A stretch of 64,000 bases of DNA, taken from positions 584,001-648,000 of the forward strand of contig JAPXFQ010001502.1 in NCBI GenBank assembly GCA_028564705.1, in the 5' to 3' direction. The stretch comes from Apricaphanius iberus (Eukaryota > Chordata > Actinopteri > Cyprinodontiformes > Aphaniidae). This document shows positions 1 through 12,600 of this stretch, piece by piece. Within the stretch, counting starts at the first letter, position 1. The number at the start of each line of letters is the position of its first letter. The translations under genes were made by a program, and so were the position numbers. Under the pieces are notes generated by a model. That model was not told the origin of the DNA and searched no databases. It worked only from the letters and a program-made list of their open reading frames with translations.

Positions 1-622
1 CGCATTTTACCCGTGAAATCAGCATCGTTTTAGGAGATCGGGGAATGACAGGAAAATTGCAATTTCATAAATTAGGAGGTAGTATGCGGGGTTAAAAAAT
101 TGCAGTTCTATGTCCATAAGTAGCATAAACTCACCATCCACTCACATAATCGATATTTCTGTCCATGCCTTCTCCTTTTACATTTTGTCCTTTTAGAAAT
201 TATCACTGGCGTCATATAAACTGGTAGATTCTCCACTTTAATGATTAAATTCTCGTCGTCCATGATAAAAACCAAGAAATTAGACCCACAGAGCGACTGA
301 CTTCAGCGCTGGAGTCACAGATATTGATGTTTTCTTGTTGTTTTTTTTCGTAGTCGGGCAATCGGAAATCTGCACGTGTCCTTTTATTTCTAAACTTTGT
401 TTTACGTTGATCGAACGCACGATTTCCTGTCTGGTTTGATCTAAACTGCTGAGCTTGATGCGTTTTAGAAGCGTAGCACATAAAGAATAGAACTAAATTA
501 TACGATTTGTGCTGCTTCGCACCCGGTGGAAACGGTCTCATTGACTTTAATGGCGACTATCAGTCACATGTTGCTTCACTGACATTACGCAACGCTTACG
601 CGCCTGGTGGAAAGGAGGGGTA
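1..622 (-). mobile_element. Decayed PIF/Harbinger-type element with MADF/Myb-like remnant
   Basis: Reading minus from about 262 gives MDDENLIIKVEN; after a small frame change the same strand reads YDASDNF, KDKM and KEKAWTEISIM between stops. The spacing fits a MADF/Myb-SANT domain, the second protein of PIF/Harbinger elements. The right end near 601-622 (cgcctggtggaaaggagggg) matches the right end of the element at 7450-8112. The left end lies outside the window. Broken by stops; not functional. Confidence 0.6.
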
Positions 623-3600
623 GCTTAATGTTAATTATGACGTGCAAACGTCTCATTTCTGATATGCTAACGGCAATGCGACTCTCTTGTTGCCTTCAAT
701 CAAATAATTAACTCAAATTACTTCGCTGGTGGTGTTCCAAGACAAATGCCAACAGTTTCTTCCTCAGCTCCTCTAACTTCGGTCACGCTGAGATCCACAA
801 ATAAACCAAGGCCTGTGCTGCCATGCTGTTGAGCTGCTAGCAGACTTGCCAACCAAAAGTTAAATACGTGATTTTTACTGTGTTTATTTATTTGACGAAA
901 TGACATTCCGCAGCAATAGCGTAAGTTGACAAATTAAACAGTGCCTCCAGGATTTGGTGGCAATTTTTTGGATTGTTTCGGCCTAAAATGCCTGATGTTT
1001 TGGCAGCTTTTTTTCAGAAGTTGCAACAAAAATTGCAGTGTTTTTATTTATGATTTTCTTTTATTTTTTAACAGATCACTTAAATCGTTTCAAAAGCTTA
1101 TTTTTTATATATGCCTAATTTTAGCACTTTGTAATAATTTGTAACATTATAAGCAGAGTTAAGGGTCGACATTGTCACATAAAGATTAGCTAAATAAAAT
1201 GACTTTAAATGTCATTTTAACAGATGAAAACTATAAAATGTGACCAACTAGAAGAACATCTCTGCTTTTGTTTTGGTGTTACAGTCCCAGACCCACCCTG
1301 GCCGCTTTCAGTCTTTGTGTCTGGACAGAGTTAGAAAATACATTTTCTCACTTATTTCGCAGCGCAGAAATAAAAAGAAAACTAGACTTGATGCTGCTCT
1401 AAAATGTTTTTGATCCTTGATTTAAAAGGTTATTGAAACTGGAGCTTCTGTCAGTCGCATAAAGACCGTTCTCCTGAAAACTTGCCGCTCGCCGCCGCGC
1501 TGTCCGTTCGTCATTAACTAAAGCTGATTTTTTTTCCTCATCAGACATACAGGAATCACGTTGTTAACCTATTTGGGATTCAAAACGGCGACGTTCGCCA
1601 AAAGGTGATGGATATTCATGACTGGTATGAGGAAACAGTACCCCCATAGGAACTTCCTTGCCAAAATGCAAATGAAACATGTTTTATCCTCCATCCCGCT
1701 CAAACAAGAAACAGGAAGTGTACATGATATGCGACGCCGTCAGATATCGGGAGAAATCGTGAGAATAGTCGCTCCGGGAGATGTTCGAGAGGGGCACTAA
1801 AATTCGGGACTCAACCAGGAAAACCAGGAGAGTTGAGAAGTATGGCTGCTAACAGTTAGCTTTGTTGCTAACAGTTAGCTTTTGCTAATAGCCTCTAATA
1901 GCAGACGTGCTCCGCTCTCCAGGCTGCAAAATCAACCTCCCTATGGGCGGTCGCTAGACAAGATCGGTAGGACCACAAATACTAACGTTCCCTGTGGCGT
2001 AGAAGGGGCCGGCTTTTTCTGACTCGCTCGTTTTCTTCTCTGTTTTCTATCTGTGGCTAATGCAGGGAATGGGAGCTTGAATAAAACGTTAAAATGCAGC
2101 CTGGTTATGCAACACAGGGTGAACGATTTTGTTTAAAAAATGACCAGTTTTTTTCGATTTTCAGTGCAGGATAGCTTTCAATAAAAAACATCTGAAATTA
2201 CCTCTTGTACGCCCAACGCGCGCTCAGTAGACTGCCGTGGGGCACAAATGCTACGACCCAGCGGATGTTAACATTGCTGAATGACTTTTAATGATTCTGT
2301 GTAGTTTTATGGATTTAAAGGGGATTATTTAAAAGCTTATACAGTTATTAAAAAGTTTGCCCAGATGAAAGATCTGCATTTGCTTTGTTTGAGAAATTAA
2401 AAACAGCAGTGAGTGACCATTTGTGATTTCAAATGTCTCCTTCCTCACTTTACATTTACGTATATAAAATAGTGTTTGTATTGTGTAGCTTTGTGGTATT
2501 TTTTGTGGTTCATATCAGTCAGATTCTATGCATCAGAGAAGAGATAGTTGCTGCTAATAGCTAGGCTTTCCCTCCTGGACCCATACCGCTCAGAGCAGAT
2601 CTCATAAGAACGCAACACGATGGATGGATGGATGGATGGATGGATGGATGGATGTTTTTGAGTCTGTAGTTAAGGGCAAACTTTGACTCCACATAATGAT
2701 AAGAGATTATTTAAGTTCAAAAGGCAATAAGAAAGGATGGTTTTAGCATTTCTGTGTGGTTTTTATGCAAAATCTGGATCGAATATCTACCACAGAAGTA
2801 TTTTAAAAGTTAATTTAATATTTGTTAGCTTTAAACTGTGCGCTTTAAAAGTTCATGCGGGCTATGAATCTTTCTTCATTTTCCATATTTATGGGAAGGG
2901 CTCACCTCACCTGAGGGCCGGCCTCTTTCTGCAAAATCAAGAGGTTTTTCTTTTCTTAAGTTTTATTCGTTTTATCCCAAAACTTAAAAGTTTGTTTTAC
3001 ATTTCATTTTAATTTCCTTATTTTTCTAAGTAAAACCCTTTATTTAGTAATTACTTAGACTATATTTTGTAGCTGCGGAGGGGAAAATGGCTCTTGGAGT
3101 TGAAGAATTTGCTGGTTACGTAAAAATGAATGTCTCCTGTTAGTAGAACTGATGGAAAAGGAGAGGACTGGACGCAACTTAAACCTGAAATATGAGCTCG
3201 AGAGTGTTGCTAGGAGAAATAAAACGATTATTTAACCTTTTTTTTTGGTTTTGGTGTTATAAATGAATGAATCCTTTGATGGAACAATATGTTCTAGTTT
3301 CCCAGACGTTCCCGTGCAAGTGCAGCACTCAGCCTCTCTGTGCCTCGCTGCTCTCTGACCACTGAAGGCTGGAAATCAATGCTGCTGCTGCTGAATGTAT
3401 GAGCTGGAGGAACCAAAGAGAGAATCGTGAGAAGAGAGTGACTGTTAAAGGAAACAGAAATATGTAGAGAAAGAAAAAAAAAACGTGTTTAAAGTGTTTA
3501 AAATGTTTTTTTATCAAATACATTTAGATTTTCCCATTCATTTAGTGCTCTTAAATGCAACACAATCCAGGTTTAGAAGTGACAAAAGGTGTTGTTTTCT

Positions 3601-4550
3601 TTTAAACTTCGAGGTTTCAAATTTAAAGAAACTGCTGTTATAAACTTTACCACTAAATTAAGTTTTGTGGAACATGAAAAACGTTTCAAGGTGAGAAGTC
3701 AAGCAGAGTACAGTGTAATACTGTTATAGTATTAGTAGTAGTAACAGTGGAAGGTGTATGTGACTTTTCAACCTTGACCCAGTTTTCCTTCCAAGACATA
3801 TAAATATTATTAAATAAATAAATATGATTTATGTCATAATAGAGTAAAATAGTCAAAAAAGATTATGTGAAAAAGTGAATTATTACTAAAATAGTGTATT
3901 AGAAAACACATGTCCTGAATATGCATTAAAAGTTAAAATGTCTTGAATAAATTAATTTGTTATTTCAGTATTGATATATTTCCTATTTCCATTATGATGT
4001 AATTTAAGCTGTATTTATTACCTACTAAATAACTAACATCTGAATTGTTAACCTGCATAAAAACTAATCTTCTGACCAATCAGCTTGTTTATAACAGTAT
4101 TTAAAACACAATTCGTTGGATATCTAAGGATAACAGATAAAATCAAAAATAATATGAATATAAAATGAACAAAATAAGTACTTTTTAAACATTTAATGCA
4201 CACATATTTTCATGCTTATTTTCACATGAATTATTCAAGTGTTGTTTTTAACAAGTTATTGTAAATGTGACACATTTATTAATTAACAAATCTATTTATT
4301 TACAGTTGGTATTTCCAATATTTTTAAATGCCACCTTTATTGATGTTTATTTAACAACTTATTTATGTATGTCATTGCTGCACTTTTTGCTCTCGACGCA
4401 AAATAACTACGGAAGTTTAACATAAAATTAATACCCCAAATCATTACTGATGTTTTAAAATTATAATACATACAATTTTTATAAACTATGTCGCATCAAA
4501 AAATAAAAAACCTATTCTCTTCCATTATTTGAATATTGCATATATAAGGC
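623..4550. other. Spacer upstream of otud4, no gene seen
   Basis: Mostly AT-rich, with short open frames that lack recognisable domains, codon bias or splice context. Short TTAGC/GCTAAC-type clusters occur near 1846-1895. I see nothing that supports an exon. Confidence 0.5.
2619..2654 (+). repeat. (GGAT)n microsatellite
   Basis: Nine consecutive perfect tetranucleotide units (gatg/ggat register). Confidence 0.95.
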
Positions 4551-4640
4551 AAAGGAAGGTCATTTTATTTGTATAGCACACTTTCAACAACAGGGTAATT
4601 TAAGGTGCTTTACATGATTTGTGATTAAGAAACAAACAAA
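4551..4640 (-). mobile_element. LINE/SINE-type 3' tail remnant
   Basis: The segment tttatttgtatagcacactt followed by aaggtgctttacatga is the reverse complement of the common fish retroposon tail (gtaaagcac...gctatacaaataaa). No coding part remains next to it. Confidence 0.5.
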
Positions 4641-5400
4641 ACACATCATACATAAAAAAGCATGAAAAGCAAAAAAATACAACATTAGAGAACATCTCAG
4701 GAGATTAGGAGTCGTATATAATGGATTCACCAACTTCTAAATGCATCTAATAGTGAAACTTAATGTTTATCAAGTTTTTACTGGATAAAAGATGTCTCAA
4801 GATAAGAAACAATTTTATTTTGAAAATCCCGTGTTTTTAGTGCTCAAAAACGTTATTAAAAACACACACACTCAAATGGTACATTATTATTATTAGACTT
4901 CGTGTGTTAAAAGTGTTTTTTTTTTATTCGACTATTTGTCCAAAGAGGCTTTGGTCATTGAAAGTTATTAACATTTACAAACATTTTTTAAAATGTGAAT
5001 TTAAAGTTAAGTAGTAGTCCAATCTCACAGGTAGCAAAAAATTACATAAAAATAAATAAATAAACAAATAAGGACGTATATAAAATGGCATAATAATAAT
5101 AATAATAATAAAAATAGGAATTAAATAGTAACAATATGCGTAACGTTAAAAATAAAATAACAATAAACAAATAATAAAGAGTGACTCACTGCTATATAAG
5201 GTTAAAAAAATATTATATACATGATTGCGCCTTTAACATCTAAAAAAATTTACTTAATATTTTTGTACTGGTGACATTATTTTTAAAAATTAAATCAAAC
5301 ATTTTTCTTCAGTTACTATCGTTAACCTTTACTTGAGTACAATTTTTAACTACTCTACCGCCTCTGGTTATCTATGATGGAGTATTAGGGCTATTGTAAT
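4641..5400. other. AT-rich spacer
   Basis: Very AT-rich, with short AAT/ATAA runs (for example near 5090-5110). No gene or complete element seen. Confidence 0.5.
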
Positions 5401-5439
5401 CAAAACAAAAGTATTTTCGAGTAAATTTCCACAATTTTC

Positions 5440-6010
5440 TTTTAGAAATTCTGAGATTAAAGTCAGAAATTTTCCAGAAAGAAAAAAATCGGAAATTGTC
5501 TGATATCAAAAGATAGCAAAATTACGAGTAAAAACAAAAAAATTTCTTTGATTAATTTTTGCAGGAAAGAAAAAAAAACTTGGAAATTCTTTGTCACAAA
5601 TGCCTTAAAATCATGAGTTAAAATACAGACATTTTTAGATTAATTTCTTATATTTTCTAGGAAAAAATGCATAATACTCTGAAGTACAAAATTGCAATTT
5701 CTTTGACTTTACAATGTCAGAAATTTCTTAGTTTAGATATGAAAATGGATTCCTTTTATCATAGACATTTCTTTTTTTTCTCACAAATTTTCTTCTTTTC
5801 TATATCACAGAATTATGCTTTTTTCCCCCTAGAAAATATCTGAATTTATCTCAAAATGGATGTCTTTTAACTTGCAATCTTACAATTTACAGAGTTTTTA
5901 TCTGGATAATATGTGCAATAAATCTCAGAGATTCTGACTTTTTACTGGTAATTTGGCTACTTTTTAACTTCAGAGAATATCCGATTTTTTTCTGGAAAAT
6001 ATGTGTCTTC
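5440..6010. repeat. Degenerate palindromic repeat (CTGAGA..AGTCAGAA type)
   Basis: The left half repeatedly shows tctgagattaaagtcagaaa-like units; the right half shows the opposite orientation (for example aatctcagagattctgactt near 5920). The block as a whole is a decayed tandem repeat with an inverted second half. A G-run of about 13 bases follows at 6038-6050. Confidence 0.5.
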
Positions 6011-6179
6011 AATCCCAGAATTTCTGGATTTTTTTTGGGGGGGGGGGGGCTGTAAATTTACTCCAAATTATTTTTGTTTCGTTTACAATGGCCCTAATAC
6101 TCCGTCGCAGTTTATTCCTAAGCAGTTCGTGTATGTGTGGTTCGTATTTAATTCAATGATATTTTTGATCTTTTATTTT

Positions 6180-6544
6180 GAAAAGACACCGGAAACGCAC
6201 CGCGTCACTACGTGTGACTTCACTGCTGTGGCCAGGAGGGGGCGTGTTGTCCGTGTTTAGCTCGCCTGCTAACTGCAGGCTAAAGTTTCACTTTCTGCCG
6301 CTGAAGGAGGATCATCGGCTGGGCGACCAGGACTTCCCGGGAAACGAAACCAGAAGTAGTGATAGATTTACCGGAGGGCCCCCCGGGTCGCAGATGTCTC
6401 TTTGTGACCAGATTCAGCGGTGATATTACAAGTTTGTGTTAAAGTTTGTGTGTCGTCCCCCCCCCCACACACACACCCCTCCTGCTAACCGCCTCCCAAC
6501 CGTCCCTATCATCGGCTAGCTTTAGCGGCTAGCGCCCCGCTAGC
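6180..6544 (+). promoter_or_regulatory. otud4: otud4 promoter / 5' UTR region, GC-rich
   Basis: Base composition changes sharply from AT-rich spacer to a CpG-containing GC-rich block just before the otud4 start, as expected for a CpG-type vertebrate promoter. The start codon at 6545 has A at -3 and G at +4, a strong Kozak context. A C-run followed by CA repeats lies near 6457-6478. No TATA box is obvious. The transcription start cannot be fixed from sequence alone. An 81-codon upstream ATG frame (6178-6423) would lie in the leader if transcription begins early enough. Confidence 0.6.
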
Positions 6545-6685
6545 ATGGACAGCGGCGGAAACATGCAGAGCAGCGAGGAGCGAAATGCGGAGAAACTGAT
6601 GGATAACTACTTGAAATCGATCGGTTTTCATCGGAAGAAGATCGCCAAAGATGGGTCCTGTTTGTTCCGAGCCGTTGCCGAGCAG
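6545..6685 (+). CDS. otud4: otud4 exon 1: start and OTU catalytic Cys motif
   Basis: Codes residues 1-47. The motif KDGSCLFRAVAEQ carries the OTU Asp-Gly-Ser-Cys loop, with Cys39 as the predicted nucleophile. Ends in phase 0 at CAG|gtaaac. The track from 6686 onward stays open for some time but has no OTU similarity, so the splice is preferred over read-through. Confidence 0.95.
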
Positions 6686-9600
6686 GTAAACCGGGGCGAA
6701 ACGAGTAAAAAGAAAATGTTTGTGTGGACTACTTCTTCTTCCTTGCTTAGCCTGGTGAGCTCAGGTGAGGTGAGGGTGTGTTTGTTGTGCCTCTGCGCGA
6801 TAACAACTTCTCCCTACTGTAAATGTAACCTTCCTGAACGGGGAACCCCCGCAGAGTTTATCGAACGCACCTCTGTGTCTCTCCCATGCACCAACATACC
6901 CGCCTCGAACCTAAAATAAAACACAAATTTAGTATGTCATCTTCCTGGTAACAGTGACATAGGGTGTAACCTGCCCGATTTGACTGTTGACCCTTGACCC
7001 CGTCCAGGTGCTGCACTGCCAGAGCCTCCACACTGAGGTCCGGGCCAGGTGTGTGGAGTTCCTGAAAAAGAACCGGGACAGCTACGAGGCGGTAAGGGAA
7101 CACTTCACACCCGCATAATGGAGCCTCTTTGGTTTATGGTTATTACCAGAGGTGGGTGGAGTACCTAGAAAAGTGCTGCAAGGGAAAAGGAGCAGTACTT
7201 GTACTTGTAATGTAGTGTTACTCAAGTAGAAATAAAAATAAGAAGAACGTACCCAAGTAAGAGTAGAGAAGTGTTCTGTTAAAAAAGGCTAATTAAAGGG
7301 GGGTATTATGCTTCTTCCAGACACAGTACCATTCTATAGCACACTGAAATAATTTTTTTTACCCCAAATCATTCTTAAAATCCACCTTAAAGAGGTCTGC
7401 CTACTTATCACTTCTGTATTTACGGCCTTGATATTCGTCTGAGCCTCTCTAAACCCTGCTTTCCACTGGACGTGTCAGCAGCACGCTTTACTTGGGTATT
7501 CCTGCTGATTGGTCCTTTCTACAGTGGCCGGGAAGTGCAAATCAAAATTAAATTATCCTGAAACACTTTTACATTTTTACCGGAAAAAAAATTACATTAT
7601 CCTGAAACACTTTTACAAAGAAAAGCACGAAGCAGCAGGGAAGCAGCTGTCGTAGAGAGAGAGACCGAAATCATGAGAGATCAGCAAAATCACGCGTGGT
7701 TTCGTTAGTAAACGCAACAACATGCAAGAAAAAAAGACTGCAACATGGCTCCATAAGGTCTGTGTTTTATGTTCTGTCTGTTTTATAGTGTGACTGGGGT
7801 CATATATGATTGAGTGCTTCACCAATTCGATGATCAACCTTTCGTCGTCCATGGTGTCACGCAAATGACCCTCCCGCGACCTACTGACTTCTCATGGGGC
7901 CGCACAGGTAGTAAAGCAAAGCTACCGGAAAGAAGCGAGTAGGAAAATAGGACTGCCGCGTATATTTGGAAAAGTGCTGCGACATGACGCTCCTGTGACG
8001 GGGCAAACTCGTGCTGCTTTCGCCTCCGGTGGAAAGGATTATATAGATTACAGCGGTGGCTAACAGCCGAGTATGACGTGCTGCTGACGCCTCCGGTGGA
8101 AAGGAGGGGTTAGCCTAGGCCTGAGCCATATCCATGGTAATTTTTAACATACCCCTATACCGGTTAATAGCTCAGACAACTTCTGGGACGTTTAATGAGG
8201 GGAAGTGTTTCAGCCAGGACCGATTTCACTGCTACACGCTCTTCACCACAGTTTAGAAAATAACGTTTTTAACTAAGTGCAGCTGCTGGCAGGAGAGAAG
8301 CACACAATTCTGATGAAGTGTTTCCAAAAAAAGGAGCCTCGTCTATTGTTGAAAAAGTTTATCGGCTTTAAAATGTCAGACAGGAACCGAACGGCATATC
8401 TTTTCCAAACGCTATTGAGAGTAACCAGTAGGGGGAAGTGTTGAGCACTATTTGACCGTCTGTAGGTAAATGCGGCCAACGGCGGCAAAACTAGTAGAAA
8501 ATAAATCAAAAATAAATAAATCTGCTGTCTTTTTTCTGTAATCTGAATATTAACTAGCTAATAATCAACTACGGTCGCCATGTTTATTCTACTTCTTCTT
8601 TGGGAAAATCCGGTCTGAGTCTATACTCTGCCCCCTAGCGGGATTCTTCAGTACTACATGCAAAGCAATTACAAGATGCAATTTCCTGCTTGCGCCAACG
8701 TGAGGTTTAAAAAATATATATATATTCAGCCTTAGAACATCAAGAATGTCTACTAGAATCACAATAATTTTAATTTTTTTCATTTCATTCACCTGTGTCT
8801 TCAAAAAACAATATGATGTAGTCCATATGGCAGTAAAATTTGCTATTTAAAGCACAATTTTATATTCTTCATTCTTATAAGATAATGTGGATATGAACGG
8901 TCACGTATGGAAACAAATACTGTTAAATATCGCAATACCGATATGCCTTTGTGAAACTCCCCTCTCCAGAACGTCTTAATACCGGCTATTATAAAAGCAT
9001 GCCTGTGGAGTCACACTTTGATAGTTTACAGACGTTTTCAGTGTGTTGCATTTTACTATTTAGGGGGGGAAATGGCAGCAGTGGAGATTGTAAGAAGATG
9101 ATCCGATATCTGACCGTGAAAGTGGGGATTTTAAAGAACCAGATAGAATTCAGAGGCTTTTATAAGACGTGTTAGCTTCGTAACGTTTAACCTCCTTGGC
9201 ACCCTTTTATAAATATTGATCACTATCAAGCTACGTTTTGCACAGCAACCATTAAAACAGAAATATGTAGCTATTGCATTGAAATCACAAGTGTACAGCG
9301 AAACGAAGCTACGCTTTGCGCTGAAACCATAAAAGCACAGAAATGTAACCTTTGAAATGCTGAGTCACAGTTCTTACCTGTACAGGTTCGGATGGAGTAG
9401 CCTTCCCTATAGGGCAGGGGTGTCCAAAGCGCGGCCCGGGGGCCATTTATGGCCCTTGGACTGATTTTGAACGGCCCTCGGCCGCCTTTTGAGATCGATG
9501 CATTCTGCAGTTGGCATCACAACGCAAATGATTCATCCAGATCAAGACTGTTTTTTTAAGGGCATCATTGCTGTTGACAATTTAAAATAATTAGAAAATG

Positions 9601-12600
9601 TTCCATGGAACAAAACACATTATTCATCTTTTAACAATCACGTTTTTTTTGTGCTTCTATTTAATCTCGTGTCGTAACTCAAAAGCAGATGTAGAGACAA
9701 CTGAGCCTAGCTTAAAGTAGGCCTAACGCATATTCCCGACGAAGAAAGGGTGACCCAAACCGTGTTTTTTCCGCTGAGAATAAAACATTTTTACTTTATA
9801 ATGAGCCCTACTAGAATATTTGAAAACGTAATAATTTATTTTAAAAAGTCAAACCTTAAACTCTGTTTTGATTCTACACTTCTTTAAAAATCTCTTTTCT
9901 ACAAGAATTCCTACTTTATATGTTTCACTAAAATGTTACATGTGTAATTTATTGTTAAGCAGGTAAACACTTCCACCTTCTTCTTCTTTTTTTTTGCTGC
10001 ACTTTCAACTTGATGATTTTGTCCCATGTAGCAAAAAGTTTGGACAGCTGTGCTTTATGACTAATCTGCTTATTAATCCACTATAAAAAAGGCTTTTGCT
10101 GCAAAATCAGTCCTCTGTCAAGTGATTTGCGCAAAGATAACAGATCTTTTTCGTCCTAGGATTGTTTCCAAAGATGAAGTCCAAACTCTTAGCCTTACAA
10201 TCAGCCTAAACCTACTTTTTTCTCTTTCTTTTTCCCCAGGCGTTATGTTCAGTACCAATTCAGATGCAGTTAGAATCAGAATAGGAAGGTTATACAGTTA
10301 ACTTTTGGTCATTTTTAGGTTTGAATCCGTTTGAATTGGACACCTACACGTTTAGAATACGTTTTATTGGGTCTTCGGAGCATGCACGTTAGAGCTGCAT
10401 CATATTAGAAGCTATTGCGTTGGTGATATCAGCTGCTCTGTATGTCTGGTACGTCTGATGCCGCGGCAAAACTTCAAGGGGCCAAACGTTATATAAGCTT
10501 GAATAATGCAACCCCTGGTCAGGGTTTTGTCAAAAACGGTCCTCGGTGGTTCCCACCGGAGGACTTGAAGGCACGCATGATTATTGTTTTTTTCTTTCGG
10601 CCCAGATGAATATATGTACATACAGTGAATTCAATGTTAAAAATACTAAACAAAGGACTCGTTCAGTAACCAAATCTATTTACAGCTCAGAACCATCGTG
10701 GTTCAAAACCACTGGCTCTGTGTGTTTTAGACCTGTGCAGTGAAGTTTCTCTGTTGGGTGACTTAAAGGTTGAATACGGAAGATGGGAACCAAAGCGACA
10801 TTTAGTGTGTTGAGGTTGTAGTTGCAACATCAAAACTTAATTTTGAACTGTCTGGATGCCAGTTCTGTCGCCGTAACCACCAGCATTATGTCCAGCGACG
10901 AATCTTACAGAGTAAGGACTATTTTGTACTAATATGTTTAAAATACTAAACAAAAAATAATTATAACAAAATATGGGTCAAAGGCAACGATACGTTTTTG
11001 TACCTGTATTCTGCATCTTATTTCGGTACCTGAGTGGTATCCTCCACTCCTCTTGGTGATGTCCTCTATAAAAGTCCAAATTTATACTTCAGAATTTACG
11101 TAAACATCCGACAGATTTCACAGCGTGTGTATTTGACTGAGGTTTATGATCGGAGACCTATTTTAATACAGAAAGGTAGCTAGAAAAGTATTTATAATAG
11201 CCACTCACCGCTGCGGTGAAAGCGAGCCTCATAACATGGAGAGTGCAGGATGAAACCCCTTCCTTTCGCTAACTCTGTGTGGAGGTCGATGCTCTCATAT
11301 CTAGGAACATCGTCATAAACACGAGTATTGCAAAGCTGTTTTACCGACAGCTAACTTTAGCCGTTAGCAAGCTTTCTGACCTTTCTCCATGGCAAACTTC
11401 GCCTATTCCGCGTACGTTTTGGTGCCATGAAAGTTTTTTTCATTTGTGTCCATCTGTTGTAGGCTTCACCTAAACTGACTCTAGTTTTAGATCTTGTAAG
11501 GTCGCTCCTCTTCTGAGAACGATAATGAAATCTTTGTGGCTTAGAAACAGCGGTTAAACTGTTTGCTGATCCCATAGAAGAAAATGTACCCATTTATTTT
11601 TCTTCTTTTTTTTTCAAAAAGTTGTTTATTTAAAAATCTAAATAATGTGCCAAACATTTCTGTAGAAGATATTTAATAAAACAAATAAATAAGGGCCTTT
11701 TTTCCTCCAAAGGTGGTGTAACGTTTTAAGTATTTGTGATACGATTACATTAGAACGGTATCTGCATAGCTGAATCCCTATTATTTAGAAGGACCAAAGG
11801 CAGGAACGGCTCCTAGGGTTGATGAAGTTGCAGACCGCTGGTTGAGACAATGAGGTTGATGCTTAATTTTATATTTACTTTAGCATAAAATCAACAAACA
11901 TTCAGAATTTTAACAATGAATTCATATTCATTAATGAAAACTAATACGAGGCAAGCAAAGTATATATAAACTTAGCAATATTGGGATCTCATTGAATAAA
12001 AGGTCAGACTAATTTGAAAACATAATGCTTAAGCAAGACGCAGGGCACAAACACAGACAACCGAGAGACTTTTAAATTAACATATTTGCAGTTATGCATG
12101 GTTAAATTTAAATTAACCTCAAACATTTCCAATGGTAATTTTTGTGCAACATTTTATATGCATATTAACAATTATTTAACCTGCACTTTAAGCATTAGAG
12201 GCTGTAGCAAACTGGTATTTTGTTTACCTTCAGCTTCTAAACAACTGTTTCATTTTAACCAGAAACACAGATTTTTTTGCCATGTTTATTACAAAAACAT
12301 TCCTCACCTGCCTTGAACAATGACACGAAGCTATAACACATCTAGTTAAGAACCGATTAAGCAGGTCAGATAGTTCTATCTGTCTGATCTTTGTCCTTTC
12401 AGTGAGATATTATCCTAGTCATGTGTCCAACCCTGAGCTCATTTCTGTTTCAGTTTATTGAAGGTGACTTTGAGGAGTACCTCTGCAAGCTTCAGGACCC
12501 GCAGGTAAACCCTCAGTCCTGTCAATAAACTCTTTTTTTTTTTATCATTCAACACACTACAACGTCTTGTTAAATATAAACTGATGAGATCGTCTGTTTT

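Noticed and set aside
245..541. 98-codon minus frame at the left edge
   Set aside because: Falls in the decayed PIF/Harbinger element, in a different frame from its MADF-like remnant.
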